Shown here: piece after piece, positions 1-5,895 of the stretch
Position numbering within the stretch: the first letter of the stretch is position 1
How the letters are laid out: each line of letters starts with the position of its first letter
From: Acidobacterium sp.
GTDB lineage: Bacteria; Acidobacteriota; Terriglobia; Terriglobales; Acidobacteriaceae
Assembly: GCA_003152595.1 (NCBI GenBank)
Contig: PMAM01000192.1
Span: 8,228-16,136, forward strand
Reading direction: 5' to 3'
Length of the DNA stretch: 7,909 bases
Made by a program: the position numbers and the translations under genes
Notes under the pieces: model-generated
Told to the model about the DNA's origin: nothing
What the model saw: only the letters and a program-made list of their open reading frames with translations
Database searches by the model: none

Positions 1-204
1 ACCGGCACCCACGTGCTCGAAGAGCAGTACAAGCGCATGGCCAACGCGCCGGTCACCATCGACCTCGACGCACTCTGGAAGAAATTAGGCGTGATTCGCA
101 CCGGCGACGATCAGGTCCGCTTCGACCCCTCTGCCCCCGACGCCGCCCTCCGCACTGCCATTACGGCGACACCAGCAAGCGGCATCATCCACCCCTCATC
201 GTGA
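1..204 (+). CDS. C-terminal end of an unrecognised protein (5' end outside window)
   Basis: The frame is open from base 1 and stops with TGA at 202-204, giving the last 67 residues of a protein that begins upstream. The GTG at 13 lies inside the frame and is probably not the start. The segment has a coherent motif, roughly APVTIDLDALWKKLGV, followed by a charged stretch (RTGDDQVRFDPSAPDAALR) and a low-complexity tail. This reads as a folded C-terminal end rather than noise, and third codon positions are mostly G or C. No catalytic or binding motif is visible. A metallopeptidase C-terminus (M61-like) crossed my mind but I cannot support it. It is convergent with rpmB, 94 bases away, with no clear terminator between. 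Confidence 0.65.
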   Translation, partial: TGTHVLEEQYKRMANAPVTIDLDALWKKLGVIRTGDDQVRFDPSAPDAALRTAITATPASGIIHPSS

Positions 205-267
205 TGCCTGCAGCAGCTTCAGTAGGCCTCGCTCCAGAGGCAACCCGCCAGCGACGTTCGGTCCCAT

Positions 268-287
268 AACGCTGAACGCTGAACGCT
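268..287. repeat. short tandem heptamer
   Basis: AACGCTG occurs twice in a row and is followed by a third copy lacking its last base, in the convergent gap just downstream of rpmB. It is too short to assign a role; replication slippage is the simplest explanation. Confidence 0.5.
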
Positions 288-298
288 CCCGGCTGCTC

Positions 299-487
299 TT
301 AGGCCTTCTGTACCTTGCCGGCCTTCAGGCAGCTGCTGCACACCCGCAGCCGCTTCGCGCCGCCGCTCACCTTCGCCTTCACCGGGTGCAGATTCACATT
401 CCAGCGCCGCTTCGTGATGTTGTGCGCGTGCGAAATATTGTTCCCAAACTGCGGACCCTTGCCGCAAATATCGCAAACCTGTGCCAT
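299..487 (-). CDS. rpmB: 50S ribosomal protein bL28, zinc-binding form
   Basis: This 62-residue protein is a structural component of the large ribosomal subunit. It begins MAQVCDICGKGPQFGNNISH and carries the family's N-terminal pattern (CxxCGK, then GNxxSHAHNxTKRRWxxNL), followed by a basic C-terminal half. Two cysteine pairs, C5/C8 and C50/C53, are intact, which marks the zinc-binding (C+) version. Length is normal for bL28. The frame stays open upstream to 616, but the ATG at 487 is chosen because it starts exactly at the conserved N-terminus and has a Shine-Dalgarno sequence. The gene is probably transcribed alone: the next minus-strand gene upstream ends at 712 and a sigma70-like promoter lies between them. 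Confidence 0.97.
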   Translation of the reverse strand: MAQVCDICGKGPQFGNNISHAHNITKRRWNVNLHPVKAKVSGGAKRLRVCSSCLKAGKVQKA

Positions 488-491
488 GTCT

Positions 492-496
492 TCTCC
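492..496 (-). promoter_or_regulatory. ribosome binding site of rpmB
   Basis: On the minus strand GGAGA lies 4 bases before the ATG at 487 (TTTTGGAGAAGACATG). It decides the start against the longer upstream extension of the frame. It is one of only two clear Shine-Dalgarno sequences in the window. Confidence 0.75.
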
Positions 497-627
497 AAAA
501 GACGATTCCCGCTTGAGAGGACGTCGTCGAAATTCGCGGCCCTCGGGACTCCTGGCTCGTGACCACCGGCCCGTGTCCCTGTTCAGCCTCAGACGCAGGC
601 GCCTTGCGGCCCACACGCCGAATCTTC

Positions 628-656
628 AGTGTACCGGGAACTACCGCCTGCGACAA
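628..656 (-). promoter_or_regulatory. candidate sigma70-type promoter for rpmB
   Basis: On the minus strand TTGTCG (651-656) and TACACT (628-633) are separated by exactly 17 bases, each matching 4 of 6 positions of the -35 and -10 consensus. Transcription would start near 621, giving a leader of about 130 bases before rpmB. The site lies in the 224-base gap between the end of the glycosyltransferase gene and rpmB, where a promoter is expected. Prediction from sequence only. Confidence 0.45.
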
Positions 657-711
657 TCGTGGATCGGGTCCCGAAAGGCCTGCAACGCGCAGCCCAGCCA
701 GGCGCCCGGAA

Positions 712-1902
712 CTACCAGGCCGGCGCCAGCCAGTTCCAGCCAGCAGCGTCAGCCGCCTCCGCCGGGAACAGCAGCATCGCCAGCACCGCAACCGGCAGCA
801 GCACATTCAGGAACGGGAGGATCGCAAGGAACGGAACGTATCCCACGAACAGGCTGATGGCTGCCGTGATCGGGGCGATCGCCACCATAGATACCATAGA
901 AAGCACGGTCAGCCCGCGCAGCACCTGCTCGAGGGGACGCGTCGGCCGCGCGGGCAGCAGCACAAGGATACCTGGAATAAGCAGGAGGTCGTTGTAGAGC
1001 ATCCACCCGTTGCTGGGCGGCATCAGGCACACGGTGGCGGCAAGAATCAGGCTGACGGCTTGACCAAACTGCGCAGTTTCGCCTGCCGCAGCCCCGATCT
1101 TCCACAGCCGGCAGCACAAAGCCGCCAGCAACATCAGCGTCACGGCGACCCCCATCTCATGTCCGAAGATCATCACCACCTGCGAGGTCTTGTGCGGCTG
1201 GTGGGAGCAGGCAATCGAGGCGCGAATCCATGAAGGGATCCAGCCCGGCAGAACCGCATCTGCCGCCAGCAACAAAACCAGGGTTGACGACAGGAAGACC
1301 ATGAGGAATCGCCACCGCCGCTGCTCGACCGCCTGAATCACCAACCACACGCACAACAATGCCGCCAGGTTGGGCTTCACCGTCGCCAGCGCCAGCAGAA
1401 TTCCGGCCCATCCATCGCGCCTGCGCGCGAATAACAGCACCGAACCTGCTATCAGGCCGGCCACCAAAATGGTCGGCTGCAGTTGCCGGATTGCCCAGAT
1501 CGACGGCCAGCTGGTCAAAATCAGAAACAACAGGATTCCCGTTCGGACCCGGTCCAGTTTCACGCCGCAAATCCTCATCCACATCCAGGCAGTCAAGACG
1601 ACCATTACCGGGGCCAGCAGCGTCGTCACCAGCCGCGTCAGCCACCACGGCAGCATGGTCAGGGGTGCAATCAAAAACGCCACATGCGCCGGATAGACAA
1701 ACGGCTGTTGATCCCACTGTTCGTCGGGTTTCAGCACGTGTCCATAAAATCCTCGCTGAATCTCCTGGGTCATGGCCGGGGTGTACGGGTTCGTTCCCCG
1801 CAACACCGCCTGCGCACCCAGCCATTGCGGATACAGATCCGTCCACTCCGCCCGCACGATAGGGTCAACTTCCCTTAACTGCACAAACGGCGCTGCCACC
1901 AT
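712..1902 (-). CDS. GT87 (DUF2029) family membrane glycosyltransferase, N-terminus cut off by an in-frame stop
   Basis: The 396-residue frame encodes a polytopic membrane protein of the GT87/DUF2029 family, whose known member PimE moves mannose from polyprenyl-phosphate mannose on the extracytoplasmic side. Family landmarks visible: the loop WTDLYPQWLGAQAVLRG with the presumed catalytic Asp (D22 in this frame), NPY soon after, SWPSIWAIRQLQPT at 131-144 and the ALATVKPN motif at 171-178, then many hydrophobic helices to the end. The frame starts at an ATG directly after a TGA (TGAATG). The first half of the first membrane helix and the cytoplasmic N-terminus lie upstream of that TGA in the same frame, so this is probably a damaged gene rather than a natural start; reinitiation at the ATG is possible. 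Paralogues lie at 2453-3748 (divergent) and 3770-4972. Sugar and acceptor are unknown. Confidence 0.85.
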   Translation of the reverse strand: MVAAPFVQLREVDPIVRAEWTDLYPQWLGAQAVLRGTNPYTPAMTQEIQRGFYGHVLKPDEQWDQQPFVYPAHVAFLIAPLTMLPWWLTRLVTTLLAPVMVVLTAWMWMRICGVKLDRVRTGILLFLILTSWPSIWAIRQLQPTILVAGLIAGSVLLFARRRDGWAGILLALATVKPNLAALLCVWLVIQAVEQRRWRFLMVFLSSTLVLLLAADAVLPGWIPSWIRASIACSHQPHKTSQVVMIFGHEMGVAVTLMLLAALCCRLWKIGAAAGETAQFGQAVSLILAATVCLMPPSNGWMLYNDLLLIPGILVLLPARPTRPLEQVLRGLTVLSMVSMVAIAPITAAISLFVGYVPFLAILPFLNVLLPVAVLAMLLFPAEAADAAGWNWLAPAW

Positions 1903-2001
1903 TCAGCCCAGCACCAGCAGCATCGCAACACGCCGGGCCCATCGTGCACGGGCTTGCTCCGGTGCCTCCATTTGTGCCAGCGCGGTTGCCATGCCCATCA
2001 T
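1903..2001 (-). pseudogene. severed N-terminal coding segment of the GT87 gene
   Basis: Reading the minus strand in the same frame as the 712-1902 gene, bases 2001 to 1906 encode MMGMATALAQMEAPEQ, ARARWARR and the hydrophobic start VAMLLVLG, then TGA at 1905-1903. Taking the ATG at 1992 as start gives MATALAQ..., resembling the paralogue starts MATQLEL and MIALAQP. With the TGA counted as residue 30, the presumed catalytic Asp falls at residue 52, exactly as in both paralogues, and the SWPSIW and KP motifs fall at 161 and 206 as in the 2453-3748 protein. So a single base change, not an indel, separates an intact 426-residue protein from the present state. No strong ribosome binding site precedes this start. 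A sequencing error is possible. Confidence 0.8.
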
Positions 2002-2137
2002 GCTAGCGGTGCATCAGCTGTGGCCGGATACAACGTTTAGGGCACGCTGATCCGGAGTAACAAATCGGGGCAGCCAATCGTCCGATGCGGCTCTCTCCGG
2101 TTCAGAAAAATCTCCTCGGATTCCGCCGCAAACCGCA

Positions 2138-2166
2138 AGGCGCACGCCAGATTCACTCCACACCGA
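2138..2166 (-). repeat. diverged short copy of the dispersed repeat (copy 1)
   Basis: GCACGCCAGATTCACTCCAC at 2142-2161 matches the equivalent stretch of the next copy 82 bases downstream except for two transitions. On the minus strand the core reads GTGGAGTGAATCTGGC and is followed by a small GGC-GTGC-GCC hairpin. It has lost most of the flanking sequence found in the copies at 6982-7488. Confidence 0.5.
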
Positions 2167-2204
2167 CGAAGAACCTCGTGTCGCAACCGCTGCCGTCGCC
2201 GGCG

Positions 2205-2290
2205 CCCCAAAAAACCACCGGCCGCACGCCAGGTTCACCCCACAGCAAGAAGCTGATGCTCCCGCCGTCCCAATGTCAACCGATTTGATT
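2205..2290 (-). repeat. short copy of the dispersed repeat (copy 2)
   Basis: The core at 2228-2249 is identical over 22 bases to 7278-7299 in the downstream tandem array. Similarity fades through the flanks: an A-run before the core, AAG.AGC.G and a CTCC block after it, then GTCAA. Read on the minus strand it is GTGGGGTGAACCTGGC, a CTGGC/GCCGG hairpin with a GTGC loop, then GGTGGTTTTTTGG, which resembles a weak terminator. The orientation is the same as in copies 3 and 4. It lies upstream of the plus-strand glycosyltransferase operon. Confidence 0.65.
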
Positions 2291-2435
2291 CCGGCTTCAG
2301 CCCGAAAGTACTGTTCTTCGACTCGCCGTGTCATTTCGGGAAGAGAGACTCCGTCCGCAAGCCTGAAAAATCTCTTCTCCATCCCCCGCCGCCCCATGCC
2401 ACAGACGAGTTATACCGGCGTCTCCTGCCGGCTCG

Positions 2436-2441
2436 TATACT
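2436..2441 (+). promoter_or_regulatory. candidate -10 element of the GT87 operon
   Basis: TATACT matches 5 of 6 bases of the -10 consensus and ends 11 bases before the ATG at 2453, so a transcript would have a leader of only about 5 bases. No convincing -35 lies at 16-18 bases. The missing Shine-Dalgarno sequence at this start fits a near-leaderless message, but the element could be chance. Confidence 0.3.
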
Positions 2442-2452
2442 CCCACCAGCCA

Positions 2453-3748
2453 ATGGCAACGCAGCTAGAACTTGATGGCCCCCCTGTGCATGCTGCTGGG
2501 TTTTCGCGGCGCCGCCTCGCCGTCGCCTGCCTGCTGGTCGCCGCTCTGGTCCCATCCTTGCTTCATTTACACGTCCTCGATGGGCGTATGCCTGCCACTC
2601 ACAATGACCTCATCGGAAGATGGGTCGGAACCCGCGCAGCGCTCGCCGGCAAAGATCCCTGGTCCGCCGCAGTTCTGCGCCAGATCCAGACTGCTTATTA
2701 CGGGCGGCCCCTGACGCCCGAGGATCATGCCCGTCCTCAGGCCTTTTACTATCCGGCCCCCATCGTGGTTCTCCTTGCGCCGCTCGCACACTTCTCCTGG
2801 CCGGTCGCAAGACTCATTTTTCTCGCCCTCGCCTGTCCTCTCCTCTTCGGCAGCTTTTGGCTTTGTCTCCTTTCGCTACCGATTACCAGAGCACCTGGCC
2901 AGACACTGACGATTCTGTTACTGGCCTTCTTCAGCTGGCCATCGATCTGGAGCCTGCGACTCCAGCAGCCCACGCTGATCGTTGCCATCTGCGTCTTCAT
3001 CGCCTGGTATGCGCTCACGCGCGGGCACCAGATCGTTCCCGGCGCGCTGCTGTCCCTCACCCTGATCAAGCCGCAGTTGGTGTTTCCTCTGCTTGCTTTC
3101 CTCGTTTTCTGGTCTCTTCTGCATCGCCGATGGCGTTTCCTGTTGTCTCTGGCCGCTTCAACGGCGCTCCTGCTGTTCGCCTCCGAGCGCATCGTTCCCG
3201 GCTGGTTCCCCCATTGGACCGCATCCCTCCGCGCCTATTCCGACGCCACCGTACCGCCCCTCGAGTTGGCCTTCGGACACTGGCCGGGCCTGATCCTCAC
3301 CCTGCTGCTCGCAACCGTCACTGCCGTTCTCCTCTGGCGCTTCCGCCATTGCCCTTATCCATCCCAGGAGTTTGCCTGCGCCCTCAGCCTCGCCCTCGGT
3401 CTCGCGCTCGTGCTGTCGCCGACCGATGCTCCCATGATCTACAACGACGTTCTCCTCTTCCCCGCATGTATCGTCCTGATCTTCTCTCAACCCACCGGAC
3501 TTGGCGTCCGGCTCGCCAGGAAGGTCTCCATAACCCTCATTGCTTTCCGCTATGCCCTCGTCGTGATCGCGGTCTGCGGCGAATATGTCTTCGGGCCCTC
3601 CGATCTCTGGGACGGCATGCCTTTCCTGAATCTGATTCTTCCCGTCGTCATCACCGCCACACTGACATGGATTGCGATTGAGCCTCTCCGTGCGCAGCAA
3701 ACCGAGTCCAGTATTCCGCTATCTCTGGTGACGGATCCTTCCCATTAA
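2453..3748 (+). CDS. GT87 (DUF2029) family membrane glycosyltransferase
   Basis: This encodes 431 residues, a polytopic inner-membrane glycosyltransferase of the GT87/DUF2029 type, expected to use a polyprenyl-phosphate sugar donor and act on the periplasmic side. In order: a charged N-terminus (GFSRRR), a first helix at about 22-40, the loop ATHNDLIGRWVGTRAALAG with the presumed catalytic D52, YYPAPIVVLLAPLAHFSWP at about 99-117, SWPSIWSLRLQQPTL at 161-175 and the family KPQ motif (IKPQ, 205-208), followed by about six more hydrophobic segments and a short polar tail. The frame is open upstream to 2273, but the ATG at 2453 matches the N-termini of the paralogues and puts D52 in the same place. 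No Shine-Dalgarno sequence is evident. The next paralogue starts 21 bases after the stop, so the two are probably co-transcribed. Sugar and acceptor cannot be inferred. Confidence 0.92.
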   Translation: MATQLELDGPPVHAAGFSRRRLAVACLLVAALVPSLLHLHVLDGRMPATHNDLIGRWVGTRAALAGKDPWSAAVLRQIQTAYYGRPLTPEDHARPQAFYYPAPIVVLLAPLAHFSWPVARLIFLALACPLLFGSFWLCLLSLPITRAPGQTLTILLLAFFSWPSIWSLRLQQPTLIVAICVFIAWYALTRGHQIVPGALLSLTLIKPQLVFPLLAFLVFWSLLHRRWRFLLSLAASTALLLFASERIVPGWFPHWTASLRAYSDATVPPLELAFGHWPGLILTLLLATVTAVLLWRFRHCPYPSQEFACALSLALGLALVLSPTDAPMIYNDVLLFPACIVLIFSQPTGLGVRLARKVSITLIAFRYALVVIAVCGEYVFGPSDLWDGMPFLNLILPVVITATLTWIAIEPLRAQQTESSIPLSLVTDPSH

Positions 3749-3769
3749 TCTGACGCCAAACGTACGAAG

Positions 3770-4972
3770 ATGATCGCGCTGGCCCAACCCGAAACCTCCA
3801 CCACGAACCGCACAACCATATCCCTCCGCTGGCCGATGTCGGCGGCCCTTCTTCTCCTCCTCGTCGTTTCCACTCCTGGCTATCTCCACTTCTTCAATCA
3901 GCAACACACTCCGATCCACAACGACCTCATCGGCCGCCAGTTCGCCACCCGCGCGGCGCTTCACGGCGTCAGCCCCTACACCCCGGAAATGAAGCGCCAG
4001 ATCCAGGCCGTCGCGGGTCACGATCCCGGTCAGGGTTTCGACTACCCCATCCTCCTCGCCGTCCTGCTCGCCCCGTTTGCCAGCCTGTCCTGGACGACGC
4101 TGCGCCTGCTCTTTCTCCTCGTCCTCACTCCCGCTCTCTTCGCCAGCTTCCTCCTCTGCCTTCAATTCGTGCACTGGCGCGTGAGCCCCAGCCGCGCCAT
4201 CGCGATCGCCCTGCTCTGCCTCTGCAGCTGGCCGGTCGTCCTTGGCCTGCGGATGCAGCAGCCCACACTCCTTGTCGCCGTTCTGATTCTGCCCGCCTGC
4301 TGGCTGCTCAGCCGCAATCACCCAATCCCCGCGGGAATCCTGCTCGCCCTCGCCACCTTCAAACCCCAGCTTGTCCTGCCCCTGGTCGTGTGGCTCCTTC
4401 TCTGGAGCGCGCTCCGACGCCGCTGGACCTTCCCCCTGGCATTCGCCGCCACCGAGTTGCTTTTCCTCCTCTGCGGCGAATGGCTCCTCCCCGGCTGGTT
4501 CCCGCAATGGCTGGCCACGCTGCGTCAGTACCGCTCCCACGGCAACGTCCCGCCCCTCGACCTCTACACCGGCCGCTGGATCGGCACCCTGGTCACCGCG
4601 GCCATCCTCGTCGCTGCTCTGCGGCGTCTTTGGCGGGTGCGCCGTTGCTCCCCCGAATCCGTCGAATTCTGCCGCGCCATCGCCCTGGTCCTTGCCATGA
4701 CCCTCTGCCTTACGCCCGTCATCTGGGCCATGATCTACAACCAGGTCCTGCTCATCCCAGGCTGCCTCCTCCTGCTTGCCTCAGCACGCCCCAACACTTC
4801 TAAGTTTTCTTCCCTCCCCTGGTATCTCTCCCGCGCCGTCATCGTCTGGACCTTTGCCTTCATCCCCATCGCCGCCCTCGGCGAGTCCCTTAGCCCCTCG
4901 CCGGTCTGGATGAGTCTGCCCTTCCTCGGCCATCTCCTCGCCCCTTCTCTCGCCCTCGTGCTTCTCGCGTAG
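3770..4972 (+). CDS. GT87 (DUF2029) family membrane glycosyltransferase, second gene of the pair
   Basis: This 400-residue polytopic membrane protein is a paralogue of the protein at 2453-3748. It has a polar N-terminus, a first helix at about 23-40, HNDLIGRQFATRAALHG with presumed catalytic D52, SPYTPEMKRQIQ, FDYPILLAVLLAPF at 90-103, CSWPVVLGLRMQQPT at 152-166 and ALATFKPQLVLPL with the family KPQ. The conserved PGWFPQWL loop and an IWAMIYNQVLLIPG helix follow. The C-terminus ends within the last helix, so it lacks the polar tail of its neighbour. The ATG at 3770 is 21 bases after the preceding stop and has only a poor purine stretch (ACGAAG) before it, suggesting translation within an operon. 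A similar role on a related glycan or lipid is likely, but the substrate is unknown. Confidence 0.92.
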   Translation: MIALAQPETSTTNRTTISLRWPMSAALLLLLVVSTPGYLHFFNQQHTPIHNDLIGRQFATRAALHGVSPYTPEMKRQIQAVAGHDPGQGFDYPILLAVLLAPFASLSWTTLRLLFLLVLTPALFASFLLCLQFVHWRVSPSRAIAIALLCLCSWPVVLGLRMQQPTLLVAVLILPACWLLSRNHPIPAGILLALATFKPQLVLPLVVWLLLWSALRRRWTFPLAFAATELLFLLCGEWLLPGWFPQWLATLRQYRSHGNVPPLDLYTGRWIGTLVTAAILVAALRRLWRVRRCSPESVEFCRAIALVLAMTLCLTPVIWAMIYNQVLLIPGCLLLLASARPNTSKFSSLPWYLSRAVIVWTFAFIPIAALGESLSPSPVWMSLPFLGHLLAPSLALVLLA

Positions 4973-5019
4973 TCCCGTTTTCTGCACACTCCGCTCACCC
5001 CGTCCGTGCCTCCCTTTGG

Positions 5020-5025
5020 TATCCT
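5020..5025 (+). promoter_or_regulatory. candidate -10 element, leaderless-type, before the small membrane peptide
   Basis: TATCCT lies in GGTATCCTCTCCCCGTG, exactly 6 bases before the GTG start. No -35 is recognisable at the normal distance and there is no Shine-Dalgarno sequence, so transcription may begin at or next to the start codon. The same arrangement precedes bioY. Confidence 0.35.
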
Positions 5026-5031
5026 CTCCCC

Positions 5032-5166
5032 GTGCAAGTTCTGTACGGCGTCCTCCTCCTCAGTACGATGGCGCTGATCTGGGCCGCTCTGGCCGTTGTC
5101 CGGCACATCCGCCGGCAGCGCGAGGCGGCGCGCTCGCAGCATGAACCCCACGACGAAAACCTCTAG
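5032..5166 (+). CDS. small single-helix membrane protein upstream of bioY
   Basis: A 44-residue frame starts at GTG (5032) and ends at TAG (5164-5166). It begins MQVLYGVLLLSTMALIWAAL, forms one membrane helix (about residues 4-23), then turns strongly basic (RHIRRQREAARSQ) and ends in an acidic tail (HDENL). This topology, helix followed by positive residues, predicts an inner-membrane anchor with its C-terminus in the cytoplasm. It is too short for default gene callers. It follows the GT87 gene by 59 bases and precedes bioY by 36. I do not recognise a family. The 36-base spacing could mean co-expression with bioY, but the -10-like box before bioY also allows separate transcription. Confidence 0.55.
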   Translation: MQVLYGVLLLSTMALIWAALAVVRHIRRQREAARSQHEPHDENL

Positions 5167-5190
5167 CCGCTCCCTCCTCCCTGCTTCCTG

Positions 5191-5196
5191 TACCCT
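5191..5196 (+). promoter_or_regulatory. candidate -10 element, leaderless-type, before bioY
   Basis: TACCCT ends 6 bases before the bioY ATG (GTACCCTGTCCCTATG), the same spacing as the box before the preceding small gene. There is no Shine-Dalgarno sequence and no clear -35. I see no palindromic BirA-type operator here. Confidence 0.3.
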
Positions 5197-5202
5197 GTCC
5201 CT

Positions 5203-5778
5203 ATGAACGCCTCTGCCGCGACGCCCGCTCTGCCCCGCACGCAGTCCGCTCTTCTCCGCAACACGTTGGCCATCGTCCTCGGCTCGCTCTTCGTCGCGAT
5301 TTGTGCGCATCTGTCCATCCCGCTCTTGTTCACTCCGGTTCCCATCACGCTGCAGCCCTTCGCCGTCCTGCTCCTCGGACTTCTGCTCTCACCCGGCGCC
5401 GCGGCTGGTGCCCTGGTTGTCTATCTCGTCGAAGGCGCCCTCGGCCTGCCCGTCTTCGCGCCCCACGGCCCTGGCGGAATGCTCCAACTCCTCGGCCCCA
5501 CCGGCGGTTATCTCCTTTCCTATCCGTTCGCCGCCGCGCTTACCTCCTGGCTCAGCCGCCGCCTCACCTCCGGCGCGTTTGTCTCCGCCCTGCTTGCCGC
5601 CGCCACCGGCGATGCGGTCATCCTTCTCTCCGGAGCTGCCTGGTTCGCGGTCCTTCAGCCCCATACTTTCGCGGCCATCCTAACGCTCTCTGTCCTGCCC
5701 TTCCTGCCCGGAGACATTCTCAAAGTCATCGCTGCTGCTGGAGTCACCACCGGATGGCGCCGCTTCCGCCGCTCCTGA
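5203..5778 (+). CDS. bioY: biotin transporter BioY (ECF substrate-binding subunit)
   Basis: This 191-residue membrane protein is the S component that binds and imports biotin, alone or with an energy-coupling module (EcfAA'T or BioMN). Family motifs are clear: VPITLQPFAVLL at 46-57, YLVEGALGLPVFA at 74-86, LLGPTGGYLLSYPFAA at 96-111, an ATGDAVI helix at 134-140 and PFLPGDILKV at 166-175, ending in a basic tail (GWRRFRRS). About six hydrophobic segments and the length are normal for BioY. The ATG at 5203 gives a short polar N-terminus before the first helix. No bioM, bioN or biotin-synthesis gene is present, so it probably relies on a shared ECF module elsewhere or works alone. Regulation by biotin cannot be seen. 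Confidence 0.96.
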   Translation: MNASAATPALPRTQSALLRNTLAIVLGSLFVAICAHLSIPLLFTPVPITLQPFAVLLLGLLLSPGAAAGALVVYLVEGALGLPVFAPHGPGGMLQLLGPTGGYLLSYPFAAALTSWLSRRLTSGAFVSALLAAATGDAVILLSGAAWFAVLQPHTFAAILTLSVLPFLPGDILKVIAAAGVTTGWRRFRRS

Positions 5779-5832
5779 CCCACGCAAGTCACGTCAGGCG
5801 GTTACCTCCGGTACAATTAGCGAAAATAACAA

Positions 5833-5861
5833 TTGCCTTCGCGGTAAACATCCGCTATTGT
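5833..5861 (+). promoter_or_regulatory. candidate promoter of the GH43 gene
   Basis: TTGCCT (5833-5838) and TATTGT (5856-5861) are 17 bases apart, each matching 4 of 6 consensus positions. A second -10-like box, TACAAT, lies at 5812-5817 without a good -35. Both sit in the 117-base gap between bioY and the lipoprotein gene, which is AT-richer than its surroundings. The choice between them is open. Confidence 0.3.
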
Positions 5862-5895
5862 CCGGACAGCTTACCCGAAAGGTTGTTCGTTTTTT

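Larger units (their letters stand above)
2002..2452. other. gene-free spacer between divergent GT87 genes
   Basis: These 451 bases separate the minus-strand and plus-strand GT87 genes and must contain their promoters. Frames are open on both strands, including a 127-codon minus-strand frame at 2014-2397, but third-position composition is much less GC-biased than in the neighbouring genes, no family is recognisable, and part of the frame is the dispersed repeat described separately. I see no RNA gene I recognise. Confidence 0.6.

Noticed and set aside
226..241. Hairpin GCCTC-GCTCCA-GAGGC between the first partial gene and rpmB
   Set aside because: Only five base pairs and no T-run on either strand; not called as a terminator.
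2014..2397. 127-codon minus-strand frame in the divergent glycosyltransferase spacer
   Set aside because: Third-position composition is not biased like the real genes, it spans both degenerate repeat copies, it overlaps nothing recognisable and has no clear ribosome binding site. The recurring CCGVNLA peptide is just the translated repeat core.
2273..2452. 60-codon upstream extension of the GT87 protein starting at 2453
   Set aside because: The paralogues begin at the position equivalent to 2453, and the extension is polar, repeat-adjacent and not protein-like.
5774..5798. Inverted repeat CCTGAC...GTCAGG at the end of bioY
   Set aside because: Six base pairs with a 13-base loop and no U-tract; likely chance, overlapping the stop codon.
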